NCBI GenBank assembly: GCA_030039105.1
Contig: JASHQO010000383.1
Coordinates: 1 to 11,695 of the forward strand
DNA length: 11,695 nucleotides
Reading direction: 5' to 3'
From: Xanthobacteraceae bacterium
GTDB lineage: Bacteria; Pseudomonadota; Alphaproteobacteria; Rhizobiales; Xanthobacteraceae
In this document: piece by piece, positions 1-8,050 of the stretch
Numbering within the stretch: the first letter of the stretch is position 1
Layout: each line of letters opens with the position of its first letter
The notes under the pieces: generated by a model
Database searches by the model: none
The model's input: the letters and a program-made list of their open reading frames with translations, nothing else
Told to the model about the DNA's origin: nothing
Translations under genes and position numbers: made by a program

Positions 1-1081
1 CGATCTCGCGCGTATGCATGCGGTCGTAGATCACGCCGACGCAGAGGAACAGCGCGCCGGAGACGATGCCGTGCGACAGCATCTGAAACAGCGCGCCGGA
101 AATGCCCTGCACGTTGGCGGTGAAGATGCCGATCGTCACCAGCCCCATATGCGCGACCGAGGAATAGGCGATCAGCTTCTTCATGTCGGTCTGCGCCAGC
201 GCCACCAGCGAAGTGTAGACGACCGCGACGATGGAGAGCGCATAGATCAGCGGCGCCAGCGCCTGGGATGCTTCCGGGAACATCGGCAGCGAGAAGCGCA
301 GGAAGCCGTAGCCGCCCATCTTCAGGAGGATGGCGGCGAGGATCACCGAGCCCGCGGTCGGTGCCTCGACGTGGGCGTCGGGCAACCAGGTGTGCACCGG
401 CCACATCGGCAACTTCACTGCGAACGAGGCGAGGAAGGCAAACCACGCCCAGGTCTGCAGATTTCTCGGGAACGAATGATGCAGCAAGGTCGGGATATCG
501 GTGGTGCCGGCCTGCCAGTACATCGCCATGATAGCGAGCAGCATCAGCACCGAACCGAGCAGCGTGTAGAGGAAGAACTTGAAGCTGGCATAGACCCGGC
601 GCGGACCGCCCCATACGCCGATGATCAGAAACATCGGAATGAGGCCACCTTCGAAGAACAGATAGAACAGCACGAGGTCGAGCGCGCAGAACGTGCCGAC
701 CATGAGCGTCTCGAGCACCATGAACGCGATCATGTATTCGCGCACGCGGCGCTGGATCGCGGCCCAGCTCGCCACGATGCAGATCGGCATCAGGGCCGTC
801 GTCAGGATTACGAAAGGCAAAGAGATGCCGTCGACGCCCATCGACCAGGTGATGGCGCCGCCGAGCCAGGAATGCTTTTCCAGGAACTGAAAGTCCGCCG
901 AAGACGGATCGAAGCGCCACAGCACGAACAGCGACAGCGCAAAGGTGATCAGCGTCGTCCACAGTGCAGTCCAGCGCGCAGTATTCACGCCGGCCTCGTC
1001 GTCGCGCTCGAAGGCGATAAACAACGCACCGGCCAGCGGAAGCAGCGTGAGGACAGTGAGCGTCGGCCAATTCGTCATCAT
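1..1081 (-). CDS. nuoM: NADH-quinone oxidoreductase subunit M, 5' part (cut by left edge)
   Basis: Antiporter-like membrane subunit of complex I, one of the proton-pumping modules. I translated it from the sequence: about 360 residues of a protein usually near 500 are present and the frame runs off the left edge. Counting from the ATG at 1081, the conserved pumping residues are visible: Glu144 in the motif FFEGGLIPMF, Lys223 in AVKLPMWPVHTWLPDAH and Lys254 in ILLKMGGYG. These match E. coli NuoM Glu144, Lys234 and Lys265 (family knowledge). The later conserved Glu of the C-terminal half is outside. Two ATG codons stand in tandem (1081-1079 and 1078-1076). The first overlaps the nuoL stop by 4 nt (ATGA) and lies 9 nt after GGAGG (1091-1095), so I prefer it. 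Many transmembrane helices, no disruption seen. Confidence 0.96.
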   Translation of the reverse strand, partial: MMTNWPTLTVLTLLPLAGALFIAFERDDEAGVNTARWTALWTTLITFALSLFVLWRFDPSSADFQFLEKHSWLGGAITWSMGVDGISLPFVILTTALMPICIVASWAAIQRRVREYMIAFMVLETLMVGTFCALDLVLFYLFFEGGLIPMFLIIGVWGGPRRVYASFKFFLYTLLGSVLMLLAIMAMYWQAGTTDIPTLLHHSFPRNLQTWAWFAFLASFAVKLPMWPVHTWLPDAHVEAPTAGSVILAAILLKMGGYGFLRFSLPMFPEASQALAPLIYALSIVAVVYTSLVALAQTDMKKLIAYSSVAHMGLVTIGIFTANVQGISGALFQMLSHGIVSGALFLCVGVIYDRMHTREI

Positions 1082-3174
1082 CCGTGCGCGCCTCCAAACA
1101 TGAACCAGGTGATGAAGGCGGCAACGCCGATCAGCATGGCGAAGGCGTAGTGGTAAAGGTAGCCGGTCTGCAGGCGGACGACGTTTTTGGTCACGTCGAG
1201 CACGCGCGACGACACGCCGTCAGGTCCGAAGCCGTCGATCAGGAAGCCGTCGCCGCCCTTCCAGAACAGCCGGCCGAGCCAGATCGCCGGGCGAACGATG
1301 ATGAAGTCGTAAATCTCGTCGAAGTACCACTTGTTGAGCAGGAAGCGGTACAGCACGGCATGGTCGCGTGCCAGCGCTTGCGGCAAGTCGGGACGGCGGA
1401 TGTAGAACTCATAGGCGACGAACCATCCGAGCAGCATCATCACTGTCGGCATCAGCGAAATATAAAGCGGCAAGTGCTCCATGTTCTCGAGCACTTTGTT
1501 ATCGGGGCCGAATTTCAGCGCCTCGCGGAAGAAGTTTTCGACGCCGGAGCCGGCAAACAGCGAGAGAAACGGCCAGCCCGCTGCGATCGAGCCGATGGCG
1601 AGGATCGCGAGCGGCACCAACATCACCTTCGGGCTCTCGTGCGCCGCTTCGTAGTGATGCTGGTCGTGCGGGGTGCCGTGGAAGGTCTTGTAGATGAGGC
1701 GCCAGGAATAGAACGAGGTCAGCGCCGCGGCCACGACCGTCATGATGAAGCCGTAGTTCGCCATCGGATTGGTGCCGACGGCGGCAGCCTCGATGATCTT
1801 GTCCTTGGAGAAATAGCCGGCGGTGAATGGAAATCCGGTCAACGCCAGCGTGCCGATTACCATCACCCAATAGGTGAACGGAATTTTCGTCCGCAGGCCG
1901 CCCATCATGCGGATATCCTGCTCGTGGTGCATGGCAAGGATCACCGAACCCGAGCCGAGGAACAGCAGCGCTTTGAAGAAGGCATGGGTTAACAGGTGGA
2001 ACATGCCGACCGAGTACGCGCCGACGCCCATGGCAACGAACATGTAGCCGAGCTGCGAGCAGGTCGAATAGGCGATGATGCGCTTGATGTCGTTCTGAAC
2101 GAGGCCGACGGTGGCGGCGAAGATCGCCGTGGTGGCGCCGATGAAGGTGACGAAGGCGGCGGCCGTCGGTGCCAATTCGAACAGAGGAGACAGCCGCGCC
2201 ACCATGAACACGCCGGCGGTGACCATGGTGGCGGCATGGATCAAGGCTGAAACCGGCGTCGGGCCCTCCATGGCATCCGGCAGCCAAGTGTGCAGCAGGA
2301 ATTGCGCCGACTTGCCCATGGCGCCCATGAACAATAGCAGGCAGACCGCGGTAAGCGCGTCGACATCCCAGCTCAGGAAGTGGAAGCTCTTGCCGACGAG
2401 GCTTGGCGCTTGCGCGAAGATGGTGTCGAAATCGACCGCGCCGGTCAGATAGAACACGGCGAAAATGCCGAGCAAGAAGCCGAAGTCGCCGACGCGGTTG
2501 ACGATGAAGGCTTTGATGGCGGCGGCATTGGCCTCCGGCTTGTGGAACCAGAAGCCGATCAAGAGATAGCTCGCGAGACCCACCCCTTCCCAGCCGAAGA
2601 ATAGCTGCACCAGATTGTCGGCCGTCACCAGCATCAGCATGGCGAAAGTGAAGAACGACAGGTAGGAGAAGAACCGCGGATTGTATGGATCTTCGGCCAT
2701 GTAGCCGATGGAATAGACGTGGACCAGTGACGAGATTGTCGTGACCACGACCATCATCACGGCCGTAAGCGAATCGATGCGCAGCGCCCACTCCGCCTTG
2801 AGGTCGCCGAAGGTGATGAACGAAACAATCGGCACGCGGGTGTCGTGCCCGGCGAAACCGACGTCGTAGAAGGCGTACCAGGACAGCACGCAGATGATGA
2901 CCAGGAGCGTCGAGGTAATAAGCTCGGCGGCCCGGGTGCCGGCGGCGGGCGGCTCGGTGGACGTGTCCTCGTGGTGAGATTCGGAGGCGACGGCGTGGGG
3001 CCCGTGCAGCGACGGCGCGGCGTGCCTATGGCTCTCGTCGACGTGCGGCGCAGAATGATCGTCGTCAGGTGGCGGCGGGTTGGCGCCGGGCAGACGATTG
3101 CGCGCGCCGACAAGGGCGATGACGCCGGCGATGAACGCGCCCAGGAGCGGCAGGAAAACGATGGCCTCGTACAT
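1078..3174 (-). CDS. nuoL: NADH-quinone oxidoreductase subunit L
   Basis: Distal antiporter-like subunit of complex I, which carries the long lateral helix along the membrane arm. It is 698 residues, against 613 in E. coli. The core shows Glu196 in LFFGWEGVGLASYLL and Lys288 in MGAMGKSAQFLLHTWLPD, equivalent to the proton-channel Glu144 and Lys229 of E. coli NuoL, and the downstream GYFSKDKI motif (Lys457, Asp458). Most of the extra length near the N-terminus is a polar insert between the first hydrophobic segment (about residues 5-23) and the next (about 84-103). Residues 33-70 of this insert have four prolines, then eight histidines among Asp, Glu and Ser. The insert is unlike the rest of the protein but stays in frame with no sign of damage. 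The gene starts 7 nt after nuoK and its stop overlaps nuoM. Confidence 0.98.
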   Translation of the reverse strand: MYEAIVFLPLLGAFIAGVIALVGARNRLPGANPPPPDDDHSAPHVDESHRHAAPSLHGPHAVASESHHEDTSTEPPAAGTRAAELITSTLLVIICVLSWYAFYDVGFAGHDTRVPIVSFITFGDLKAEWALRIDSLTAVMMVVVTTISSLVHVYSIGYMAEDPYNPRFFSYLSFFTFAMLMLVTADNLVQLFFGWEGVGLASYLLIGFWFHKPEANAAAIKAFIVNRVGDFGFLLGIFAVFYLTGAVDFDTIFAQAPSLVGKSFHFLSWDVDALTAVCLLLFMGAMGKSAQFLLHTWLPDAMEGPTPVSALIHAATMVTAGVFMVARLSPLFELAPTAAAFVTFIGATTAIFAATVGLVQNDIKRIIAYSTCSQLGYMFVAMGVGAYSVGMFHLLTHAFFKALLFLGSGSVILAMHHEQDIRMMGGLRTKIPFTYWVMVIGTLALTGFPFTAGYFSKDKIIEAAAVGTNPMANYGFIMTVVAAALTSFYSWRLIYKTFHGTPHDQHHYEAAHESPKVMLVPLAILAIGSIAAGWPFLSLFAGSGVENFFREALKFGPDNKVLENMEHLPLYISLMPTVMMLLGWFVAYEFYIRRPDLPQALARDHAVLYRFLLNKWYFDEIYDFIIVRPAIWLGRLFWKGGDGFLIDGFGPDGVSSRVLDVTKNVVRLQTGYLYHYAFAMLIGVAAFITWFMFGGAHG
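1091..1095 (-). promoter_or_regulatory. ribosome binding site of nuoM, inside the nuoL 3' end
   Basis: GGAGG on the minus strand, within the last codons of nuoL. It is 9 nt from the ATG at 1081 and 12 nt from the second ATG at 1078, which favours the first as the start. Confidence 0.65.
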
Positions 3175-3181
3175 CTTGCCG

Positions 3182-3490
3182 CTAGCCCTTCAACAGATCG
3201 ATGTCTTCGACCGCGATCGAGCCGCGGTTGCGGAAATAGGCGACCAGAATGGCGAGCCCGATGGCGGCTTCCGCCGCCGCGACGGTGAGCACGAGCAACG
3301 CGTAGACTTGTCCGACAATATCGCCGAGGAAGGTCGAGAACGCCACCAGGTTGACGTTGACGGCGAGCAAGATGAGTTCGATCGACATCAGGATGATGAT
3401 GACGTTCTTGCGGTTGAGGAAGATGCCGAGCACGCCGAGCGTGAACAGGATCGCGGCAACCGACAGATAGTGCCCTAACCCGATGATCAT
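3182..3490 (-). CDS. nuoK: NADH-quinone oxidoreductase subunit K
   Basis: Small three-helix membrane subunit of complex I, homologous to mitochondrial ND4L and part of the proton path between NuoJ and NuoN. At 102 residues it is the normal family length. The two buried glutamates needed for pumping are present: Glu38 in LMSIELILLAVN and Glu74 in VAAAEAAIGLAI (equivalent to E. coli Glu36 and Glu72). The start MIIGLGHYLS is typical for alphaproteobacteria. It lies 6 nt after the nuoJ stop and 7 nt before nuoL. The leader has only a weak purine stretch, so translation probably depends partly on ribosomes arriving from nuoJ. Confidence 0.98.
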   Translation of the reverse strand: MIIGLGHYLSVAAILFTLGVLGIFLNRKNVIIILMSIELILLAVNVNLVAFSTFLGDIVGQVYALLVLTVAAAEAAIGLAILVAYFRNRGSIAVEDIDLLKG

Positions 3491-3496
3491 GACAGC

Positions 3497-4111
3497 CTAC
3501 AGCCCCTGCCCCGACTTGACCTTGACGATTTCGATCGCAGTCGACCGCCGCCGCGCCACCTGATCCGAGATATTCTGCCGCCGCACATTCGGCTTGTGCT
3601 GCAGGGTCAATACGATGGCGCCGATCATGGCAACGAGGAGAATGACGCCTGCCGCCTCGAAAAAATAGACGTAGCGCGTATAGAGCACGAGGCCGAGCGC
3701 CTCGGTATTGTTAACGTCGCTGACCGGCGGAATCGGCGCGGTGATGAAGTTCGCGACGTTCGGCTCGATCGCCCAGGCAAATACCACCGTGATGAGCTCG
3801 GCGAGCAGCACAACGCCGATCAGCGCGCCGATCGGCAGATAAGCAAGGAATCCGTGGCGCAACTCGGCAAAATCGACGTCGAGCATCATGACGACGAACA
3901 GGAACAGCACCGCCACGGCGCCGACATAGACCACAATCAGGATCATCGCCAAAAATTCGGCGCCCATCAGCACGAACAGTCCCGCCGCATTGACGAAGGC
4001 GAGGATCAGGAACAGCACTGAATGCACGGGATTGCGGGACGCAATGACCATGACCGCCGAGGCCACGCACACGGCGGCGAAGAGGTAGAAGAAGATCGCG
4101 TGGATGATCAT
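3497..4111 (-). CDS. nuoJ: NADH-quinone oxidoreductase subunit J
   Basis: Membrane subunit of complex I homologous to mitochondrial ND6, located where the quinone-binding module joins the antiporter modules. It is 204 residues with five hydrophobic segments. The third carries the conserved stretch LIVVYVGAVAVLFLFVVMML, with Tyr62 in the region that forms the flexible pi-bulge helix in known structures. A charged cytoplasmic-looking tail (about residues 173-204, RRQNISDQVARRR) follows the last helix, as is common in alphaproteobacteria. It lies 12 nt after nuoI. The leader is a run of C and G with no Shine-Dalgarno-like purine tract, so translational coupling to nuoI is likely (inference). Confidence 0.98.
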   Translation of the reverse strand: MIIHAIFFYLFAAVCVASAVMVIASRNPVHSVLFLILAFVNAAGLFVLMGAEFLAMILIVVYVGAVAVLFLFVVMMLDVDFAELRHGFLAYLPIGALIGVVLLAELITVVFAWAIEPNVANFITAPIPPVSDVNNTEALGLVLYTRYVYFFEAAGVILLVAMIGAIVLTLQHKPNVRRQNISDQVARRRSTAIEIVKVKSGQGL

Positions 4112-4123
4112 GGGCGGCGGGGC

Positions 4124-4612
4124 TCAGCGGTAGGGCGCATCGAGCGCAATGTTCTGCGCAATCTCGCGCTCCCAGCGATCGCCGTTCGCGAGCAGCCGGT
4201 CCTTGTCGTAGTACAGTTCCTCGCGGGTTTCGGTGGCGAACTCGAAATTTGGCCCCTCGACGATGGCGTCGACCGGGCAGGCCTCCTGGCACAGGCCGCA
4301 ATAGATGCATTTGACCATGTCGATGTCGTAGCGCGTGGTGCGCCGCGTACCGTCATTGCGGCGCGGGCCGGCCTCGATGGTGATGGCCTGGGCCGGGCAG
4401 ATCGCCTCGCACAGCTTGCAGGCGATGCAGCGCTCTTCGCCGTTGGGGTAGCGGCGCAGCGCATGCTCGCCGCGGAAGCGCGGTGACAGCACACCCTTCT
4501 CGAACGGATAGTTCAGCGTCGCCTTCGGCTTGAAGAAGTAGCGCATCGACAGCACGAAGGCTTGCGCGAATTCCTTCAGGAACAGCGAACGGGCGGCTTG
4601 ATCGAGTTTCAT
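4124..4612 (-). CDS. nuoI: NADH-quinone oxidoreductase subunit I (two 4Fe-4S clusters)
   Basis: Peripheral-arm subunit that carries clusters N6a and N6b and passes electrons from NuoG towards NuoB and quinone. It is 162 residues, the usual alphaproteobacterial/mitochondrial TYKY length. Two ferredoxin motifs are complete: CIACKLCEAICP with Cys62, 65, 68 and 72, and CIYCGLCQEACP with Cys102, 105, 108 and 112. The amphipathic N-terminal region (residues 1-30) anchors it on NuoH. The start at 4612 is supported by AGAGG at 4623-4627, 10 nt upstream. It sits 23 nt downstream of the small membrane protein gene, the widest gap in the window, and 12 nt before nuoJ. Confidence 0.99.
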   Translation of the reverse strand: MKLDQAARSLFLKEFAQAFVLSMRYFFKPKATLNYPFEKGVLSPRFRGEHALRRYPNGEERCIACKLCEAICPAQAITIEAGPRRNDGTRRTTRYDIDMVKCIYCGLCQEACPVDAIVEGPNFEFATETREELYYDKDRLLANGDRWEREIAQNIALDAPYR

Positions 4613-4635
4613 AGCTCAAAAACCTCTGCTGCCGC

Positions 4636-4893
4636 TCAGTAGCGTGGACCGGGACCGCCAAACGCCAGGCCGATCCAATAGCCAACGGTAGCGAAGATGG
4701 CGACGTCGACCGCAAGAAGCAGCCGGCGCGCGATGGAAAATTTGTCCTCGAACGCGGCACGCTGTTCCGCCGTTTGCGCATTGTTCCCGGCGCGCAGGCG
4801 TTTGCCGACGGCGTAGATCGCAGGCACATAGACGACGACCGCAATCACAGTCCCGGCGAGTGCGCCGAGCCAGGCTGGCAGCGAATATTCCAT
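4636..4893 (-). CDS. small two-helix membrane protein of unknown function in the nuo operon
   Basis: An 85-residue protein that I do not recognise and that is not one of the 14 core complex I subunits. It has two hydrophobic segments, about residues 8-29 (LGALAGTVIAVVVYVPAIYA) and 57-78 (LLLAVDVAIFATVGYWIGLA). A charged linker of about 25 residues (KRLRAGNNAQTAEQRAAFED) joins them, and the tail ends GGPGPRY. It looks like a helical hairpin. The start is well supported: GAGG at 4900-4903 is 6 nt from the ATG, and nuoH ends 12 nt upstream. Composition and GC-rich codons match its neighbours, so it appears to be a settled part of the operon. It may be an accessory or assembly protein for the NuoH/NuoI region, but only position supports this. 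Paracoccus and Rhodobacter nuo operons are known to contain extra unidentified frames. Confidence 0.85.
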   Translation of the reverse strand: MEYSLPAWLGALAGTVIAVVVYVPAIYAVGKRLRAGNNAQTAEQRAAFEDKFSIARRLLLAVDVAIFATVGYWIGLAFGGPGPRY

Positions 4894-4899
4894 CCGCGT

Positions 4900-4903
4900 C
4901 CTC
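4900..4903 (-). promoter_or_regulatory. ribosome binding site of the small membrane protein gene
   Basis: GAGG on the minus strand in the 12-nt gap after nuoH, 6 nt from the ATG at 4893. It supports real translation of the 85-residue protein and this start. Confidence 0.65.
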
Positions 4904-4905
4904 GC

Positions 4906-5961
4906 TCATTCCGGCACCCACCCGGTCAACTGCAGCACGCCGGCCACGATCGCCACCATGGCCAGCGAGATCGGCAGAAAGACCTTCCAGCCGAGCCGCA
5001 TTAGCTGATCGTAGCGATAGCGCGGTACGAACGCCTTCACCATGGCGAACATGAAGAACACGAACAGCGCCTTCAGCACGAACCAGATCACGCCCGGCAC
5101 CCAGGTAAACGGCGGCACCGAAAACGGCGGCAGCCAGCCACCGAAAAACAGGATCGTGCACATGGCGCACATCGTGCAGATCGCCACGTACTCGCCGAGC
5201 ATGAACATCATGTAGGGCGTGGAACCGTATTCGACCATGAACCCGGCGACGAGCTCGGATTCCGCCTCGACCAGATCGAACGGCGGTCTGTTGGTTTCCG
5301 CGAGCGCCGAAACGAAGAAGACGATCAGCATGGGAAACAATGGCAACCAGTACCAATTCAGTATCGTCAGCCACGGTAGACCGATCAGGGACGCAAAGCC
5401 GTGCACGCGCTGCGCCTCGACGATGGCGGACAGGTCCAGCGAGCCGACACAGAGCAGCACAGTGATGATGACGAAGCCGATGGAGACCTCGTAGGACACC
5501 ATCTGCGCCGCCGAGCGAAGCGCAGCGAGAAACGGATATTTCGAGTTCGATGCCCAGCCGGCCATGATGACGCCGTACACGGCAAGCGACGAGATGGCGA
5601 AGATGTAGAGGATGCCGACATTGATGTTGGCGATCACCCAGCCGGCATCGACCGGAATCACGGCCCAGGCGGCGAGCGCCAGCACGCAGGTGACGAGCGG
5701 CGCGAGCAGGAAGACGCCCTTGTTGGCACCGGCCGGGATCACCGGCTCTTTGAGAACGAACTTGATCAGGTCGGCGAAGGATTGCAGGAGCCCCCAGGGG
5801 CCGACCACGTTGGGGCCGCGGCGAATCTGCACCGCCGCCCAAATCTTGCGGTCCGCATAAAGGATGTAGGCAACCGAGACCAAGAGGATAACGAGGAGCA
5901 GTACGCTCTGCGCCACCATGATGATCAGCGGCCATAAATAGTCGGACCAGAACTCGGCCAT
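4906..5961 (-). CDS. nuoH: NADH-quinone oxidoreductase subunit H
   Basis: Membrane subunit (mitochondrial ND1) that forms the quinone-access chamber with NuoD and NuoB and links it to the proton channels. At 351 residues it is a normal length. Conserved pieces visible are RKIWAAVQIRRGPNVVGPWG (residues 38-57), the SYE motif around Glu158 in the fifth helix, and the acidic loop AETNRPPFDLVEAESELVAG (221-240), which lines the quinone cavity. It ends with a hydrophobic segment and GWVPE. It starts 10 nt after nuoG, with a GGGA-type ribosome site in the gap. Confidence 0.99.
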   Translation of the reverse strand: MAEFWSDYLWPLIIMVAQSVLLLVILLVSVAYILYADRKIWAAVQIRRGPNVVGPWGLLQSFADLIKFVLKEPVIPAGANKGVFLLAPLVTCVLALAAWAVIPVDAGWVIANINVGILYIFAISSLAVYGVIMAGWASNSKYPFLAALRSAAQMVSYEVSIGFVIITVLLCVGSLDLSAIVEAQRVHGFASLIGLPWLTILNWYWLPLFPMLIVFFVSALAETNRPPFDLVEAESELVAGFMVEYGSTPYMMFMLGEYVAICTMCAMCTILFFGGWLPPFSVPPFTWVPGVIWFVLKALFVFFMFAMVKAFVPRYRYDQLMRLGWKVFLPISLAMVAIVAGVLQLTGWVPE

Positions 5962-5971
5962 GCCCGGTCCC

Positions 5972-8047
5972 CTATTCCGCCGCCGTCATGGTGGCGCGGC
6001 CGTGGGCGATGGCCGAACATTCGGCCATGATCGCCGAGCAGCGCGCGATCGCATTGGTGAAATAAAAATCGCTGACGCTGGAGCGGAATGGCGCCTTGTC
6101 GATGGCACCACCGAGGCTTGCCAGCTTTTGCAGGTCGGCGGCGTTGCCGGGTGCGATCTGGCCGATCCGCTGCATGTGCGGATAAGCAGCGTAGATCGCC
6201 TGGCGCAGCGCAAACAGCGAGTCATACGGCAGCTTCTTGCCCAGCACGTCGGACAGCGCGCGCAGGATGGCCCAATCCTCCCGCGCGTCGCCGGGCGGGA
6301 ACGAGGCGCGCGTCGCCATCTGCACCCGGCCTTCGGTGTTGACATAGGTGGCGGATTTTTCCGGATAGGCTGCGCCAGGCAGCACCACGTCGGCGCGCAT
6401 GGCGCCGCAGTCGCCTTGGGTGCCGATGTAAACGACGAAGGCGCCGGGCGCGATATCGATCTCGTCGACGCCGAGCAGGAACAGGACGTCCAGCGTGCCC
6501 GGCGCCGCCATCTGCCGGCTGTTGAGGCCACCCTCGCCCGGTACGAAGCCGAGATCGAGTGCGCCGACGCGGGACGCCGCACTGTGCAGCACGCTGAAGC
6601 CGTTCCAGCCGTCCTTCACCGCGCCCAGGTCTACGGCCGCCCTGGCCGCCAGCGAGGCGATCGCCGCGCCGTCGCCACGCGCGAAGCTGGCCACACCGAC
6701 CAACACCAACGGCCGTTCCGCCTTGCGCAGCGCGTCGGCAAAGCTGTGCCGGGAAATGTCGGCAAGCGTTTCGGGGCCGGCCCCGAGATAATCGTAAGTG
6801 TAAGTCAGATCGGCCTTCGGGCCGATCAGGCCGATCGGAAAAGGACCGGCGCGCCAGCGCTTGCGGATGCGCGCATTGAGGATGGCGGCCTCCTTGCGCG
6901 GATTGGAGCCGACGATGAGCAACGCATCGGCCGCATCGATGCCGGCGATGCTGGCGTTGAACGTGTAGGCCGCCCTGCCCCATTTCGGATCGAGCATCGA
7001 GCCATCGGGCCGGCAATCGAGATTGGCGACGCCGAGCCGCGTCATCAGCTCCTTGAGCGCGAAGGTCTCTTCGACTGCCGCGAGATCGCCGATCAGCGCG
7101 CCAATGCGCTTGGGATTGCCGCGCGAAATTTTGGCGGCGATGGCCTTGAAGGCTTCGGTCCAGGTCGCCGCACGCAAGCGGCCATTCTCGCGGATGTACG
7201 GCTGGTCAAGCCGCTGGGTGCGCAAGCCATCGACGACGTGACGGGTCTTATCGGAAATCCACTCTTCGTTGATGTCGTCGTTGGCGCGTGGCAAGATGCG
7301 CATCACCTCGCGGCCGCGCGTATCGATGCGGATGGCGCAGCCGAGCGCATCCATGACGTCGATCGATTCGGTCTTGTTGAGCTCCCACGGCCGCGCCGCG
7401 AAGGCGTAAGGCTTCGAGGTGAGCGCGCCGACGGGGCAGATGTCGACCACGTTCGACTGCAGCTCCGACGTCATCGCCTGTTCGAGGTAGGTGGTGATCT
7501 CCATATCCTCGCCGCGGCCGATGGCACCGAGCTCGGGCACGCCGGCGACCTCGGTGGCAAAGCGCACGCAGCGGGTGCACTGGATGCAGCGGTTCATCGA
7601 GGTCTTGACCAGCGCACCGAGATATTTGTCCTCGACGGCGCGCTTGTTCTCCCTGAACCGGCTGGCATCGATGCCGTACGCCATGGACTGGTCCTGCAAA
7701 TCGCACTCGCCGCCCTGGTCGCAGATCGGACAATCGAGCGGATGATTGATCAGCAGGAATTCCATGACGCCTTCGCGCGCCTTGCGCACCATCGGCGAGC
7801 GCGTCGACAGCACTTTGGGCGAGCCGTCCTTGTTCGGCATCAAATCCCTCACCGCCATGGCGCAGGAGGCCTGCGGCTTCGGCACGCCGACCACCTCGAT
7901 CAGGCACATGCGACAATTGCCGGCGATCGACAGCCGCTCGTGAAAGCAGAAGCGCGGGATCTCCGCGCCCGCGGCCTCGCAGGCTTGGAGCAGCGTGTAC
8001 TCCGGCGGGACGTCGATCTCTCTGCCGTCGACGATGAGCTTGGTCAT
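5972..8047 (-). CDS. nuoG: NADH-quinone oxidoreductase subunit G (2Fe-2S and 4Fe-4S)
   Basis: Largest peripheral-arm subunit, 691 residues, close to mitochondrial NDUFS1. The cluster ligands can be assigned by position: N1b (2Fe-2S) Cys34, 45, 48, 62; N5 His102, Cys106, Cys109, Cys115 (HPLDCPICDQGGEC); N4 Cys154, 157, 160, 204. The four-cysteine site for the extra N7 cluster of E. coli and Thermus is missing; only Cys237 lies in that area. The rest, from about residue 220, is a molybdopterin-oxidoreductase-like domain that in this family is structural and binds no molybdenum. The start follows the DUF3291 gene by 3 nt. The leader has no well-spaced ribosome site (only AGAAG touching the ATG), so coupling to the upstream gene is likely. 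Confidence 0.99.
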   Translation of the reverse strand: MTKLIVDGREIDVPPEYTLLQACEAAGAEIPRFCFHERLSIAGNCRMCLIEVVGVPKPQASCAMAVRDLMPNKDGSPKVLSTRSPMVRKAREGVMEFLLINHPLDCPICDQGGECDLQDQSMAYGIDASRFRENKRAVEDKYLGALVKTSMNRCIQCTRCVRFATEVAGVPELGAIGRGEDMEITTYLEQAMTSELQSNVVDICPVGALTSKPYAFAARPWELNKTESIDVMDALGCAIRIDTRGREVMRILPRANDDINEEWISDKTRHVVDGLRTQRLDQPYIRENGRLRAATWTEAFKAIAAKISRGNPKRIGALIGDLAAVEETFALKELMTRLGVANLDCRPDGSMLDPKWGRAAYTFNASIAGIDAADALLIVGSNPRKEAAILNARIRKRWRAGPFPIGLIGPKADLTYTYDYLGAGPETLADISRHSFADALRKAERPLVLVGVASFARGDGAAIASLAARAAVDLGAVKDGWNGFSVLHSAASRVGALDLGFVPGEGGLNSRQMAAPGTLDVLFLLGVDEIDIAPGAFVVYIGTQGDCGAMRADVVLPGAAYPEKSATYVNTEGRVQMATRASFPPGDAREDWAILRALSDVLGKKLPYDSLFALRQAIYAAYPHMQRIGQIAPGNAADLQKLASLGGAIDKAPFRSSVSDFYFTNAIARCSAIMAECSAIAHGRATMTAAE

Positions 8048-8050
8048 CTT

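Noticed and set aside
14..1150. Plus-strand open frame of 378 codons opposite nuoM, and the similar one at 1084-1992 opposite nuoL
   Set aside because: The minus strand encodes clear NuoM and NuoL with conserved pumping residues. The plus-strand products are low-complexity Arg/His/Gln/Glu-rich strings without domains.
4616..5935. Minus-strand open frame of 439 codons overlapping nuoH and the small membrane protein gene in another frame
   Set aside because: Out-of-frame shadow of nuoH. It has Arg-rich composition and no motifs, while the nuoH frame has all expected conserved loops.
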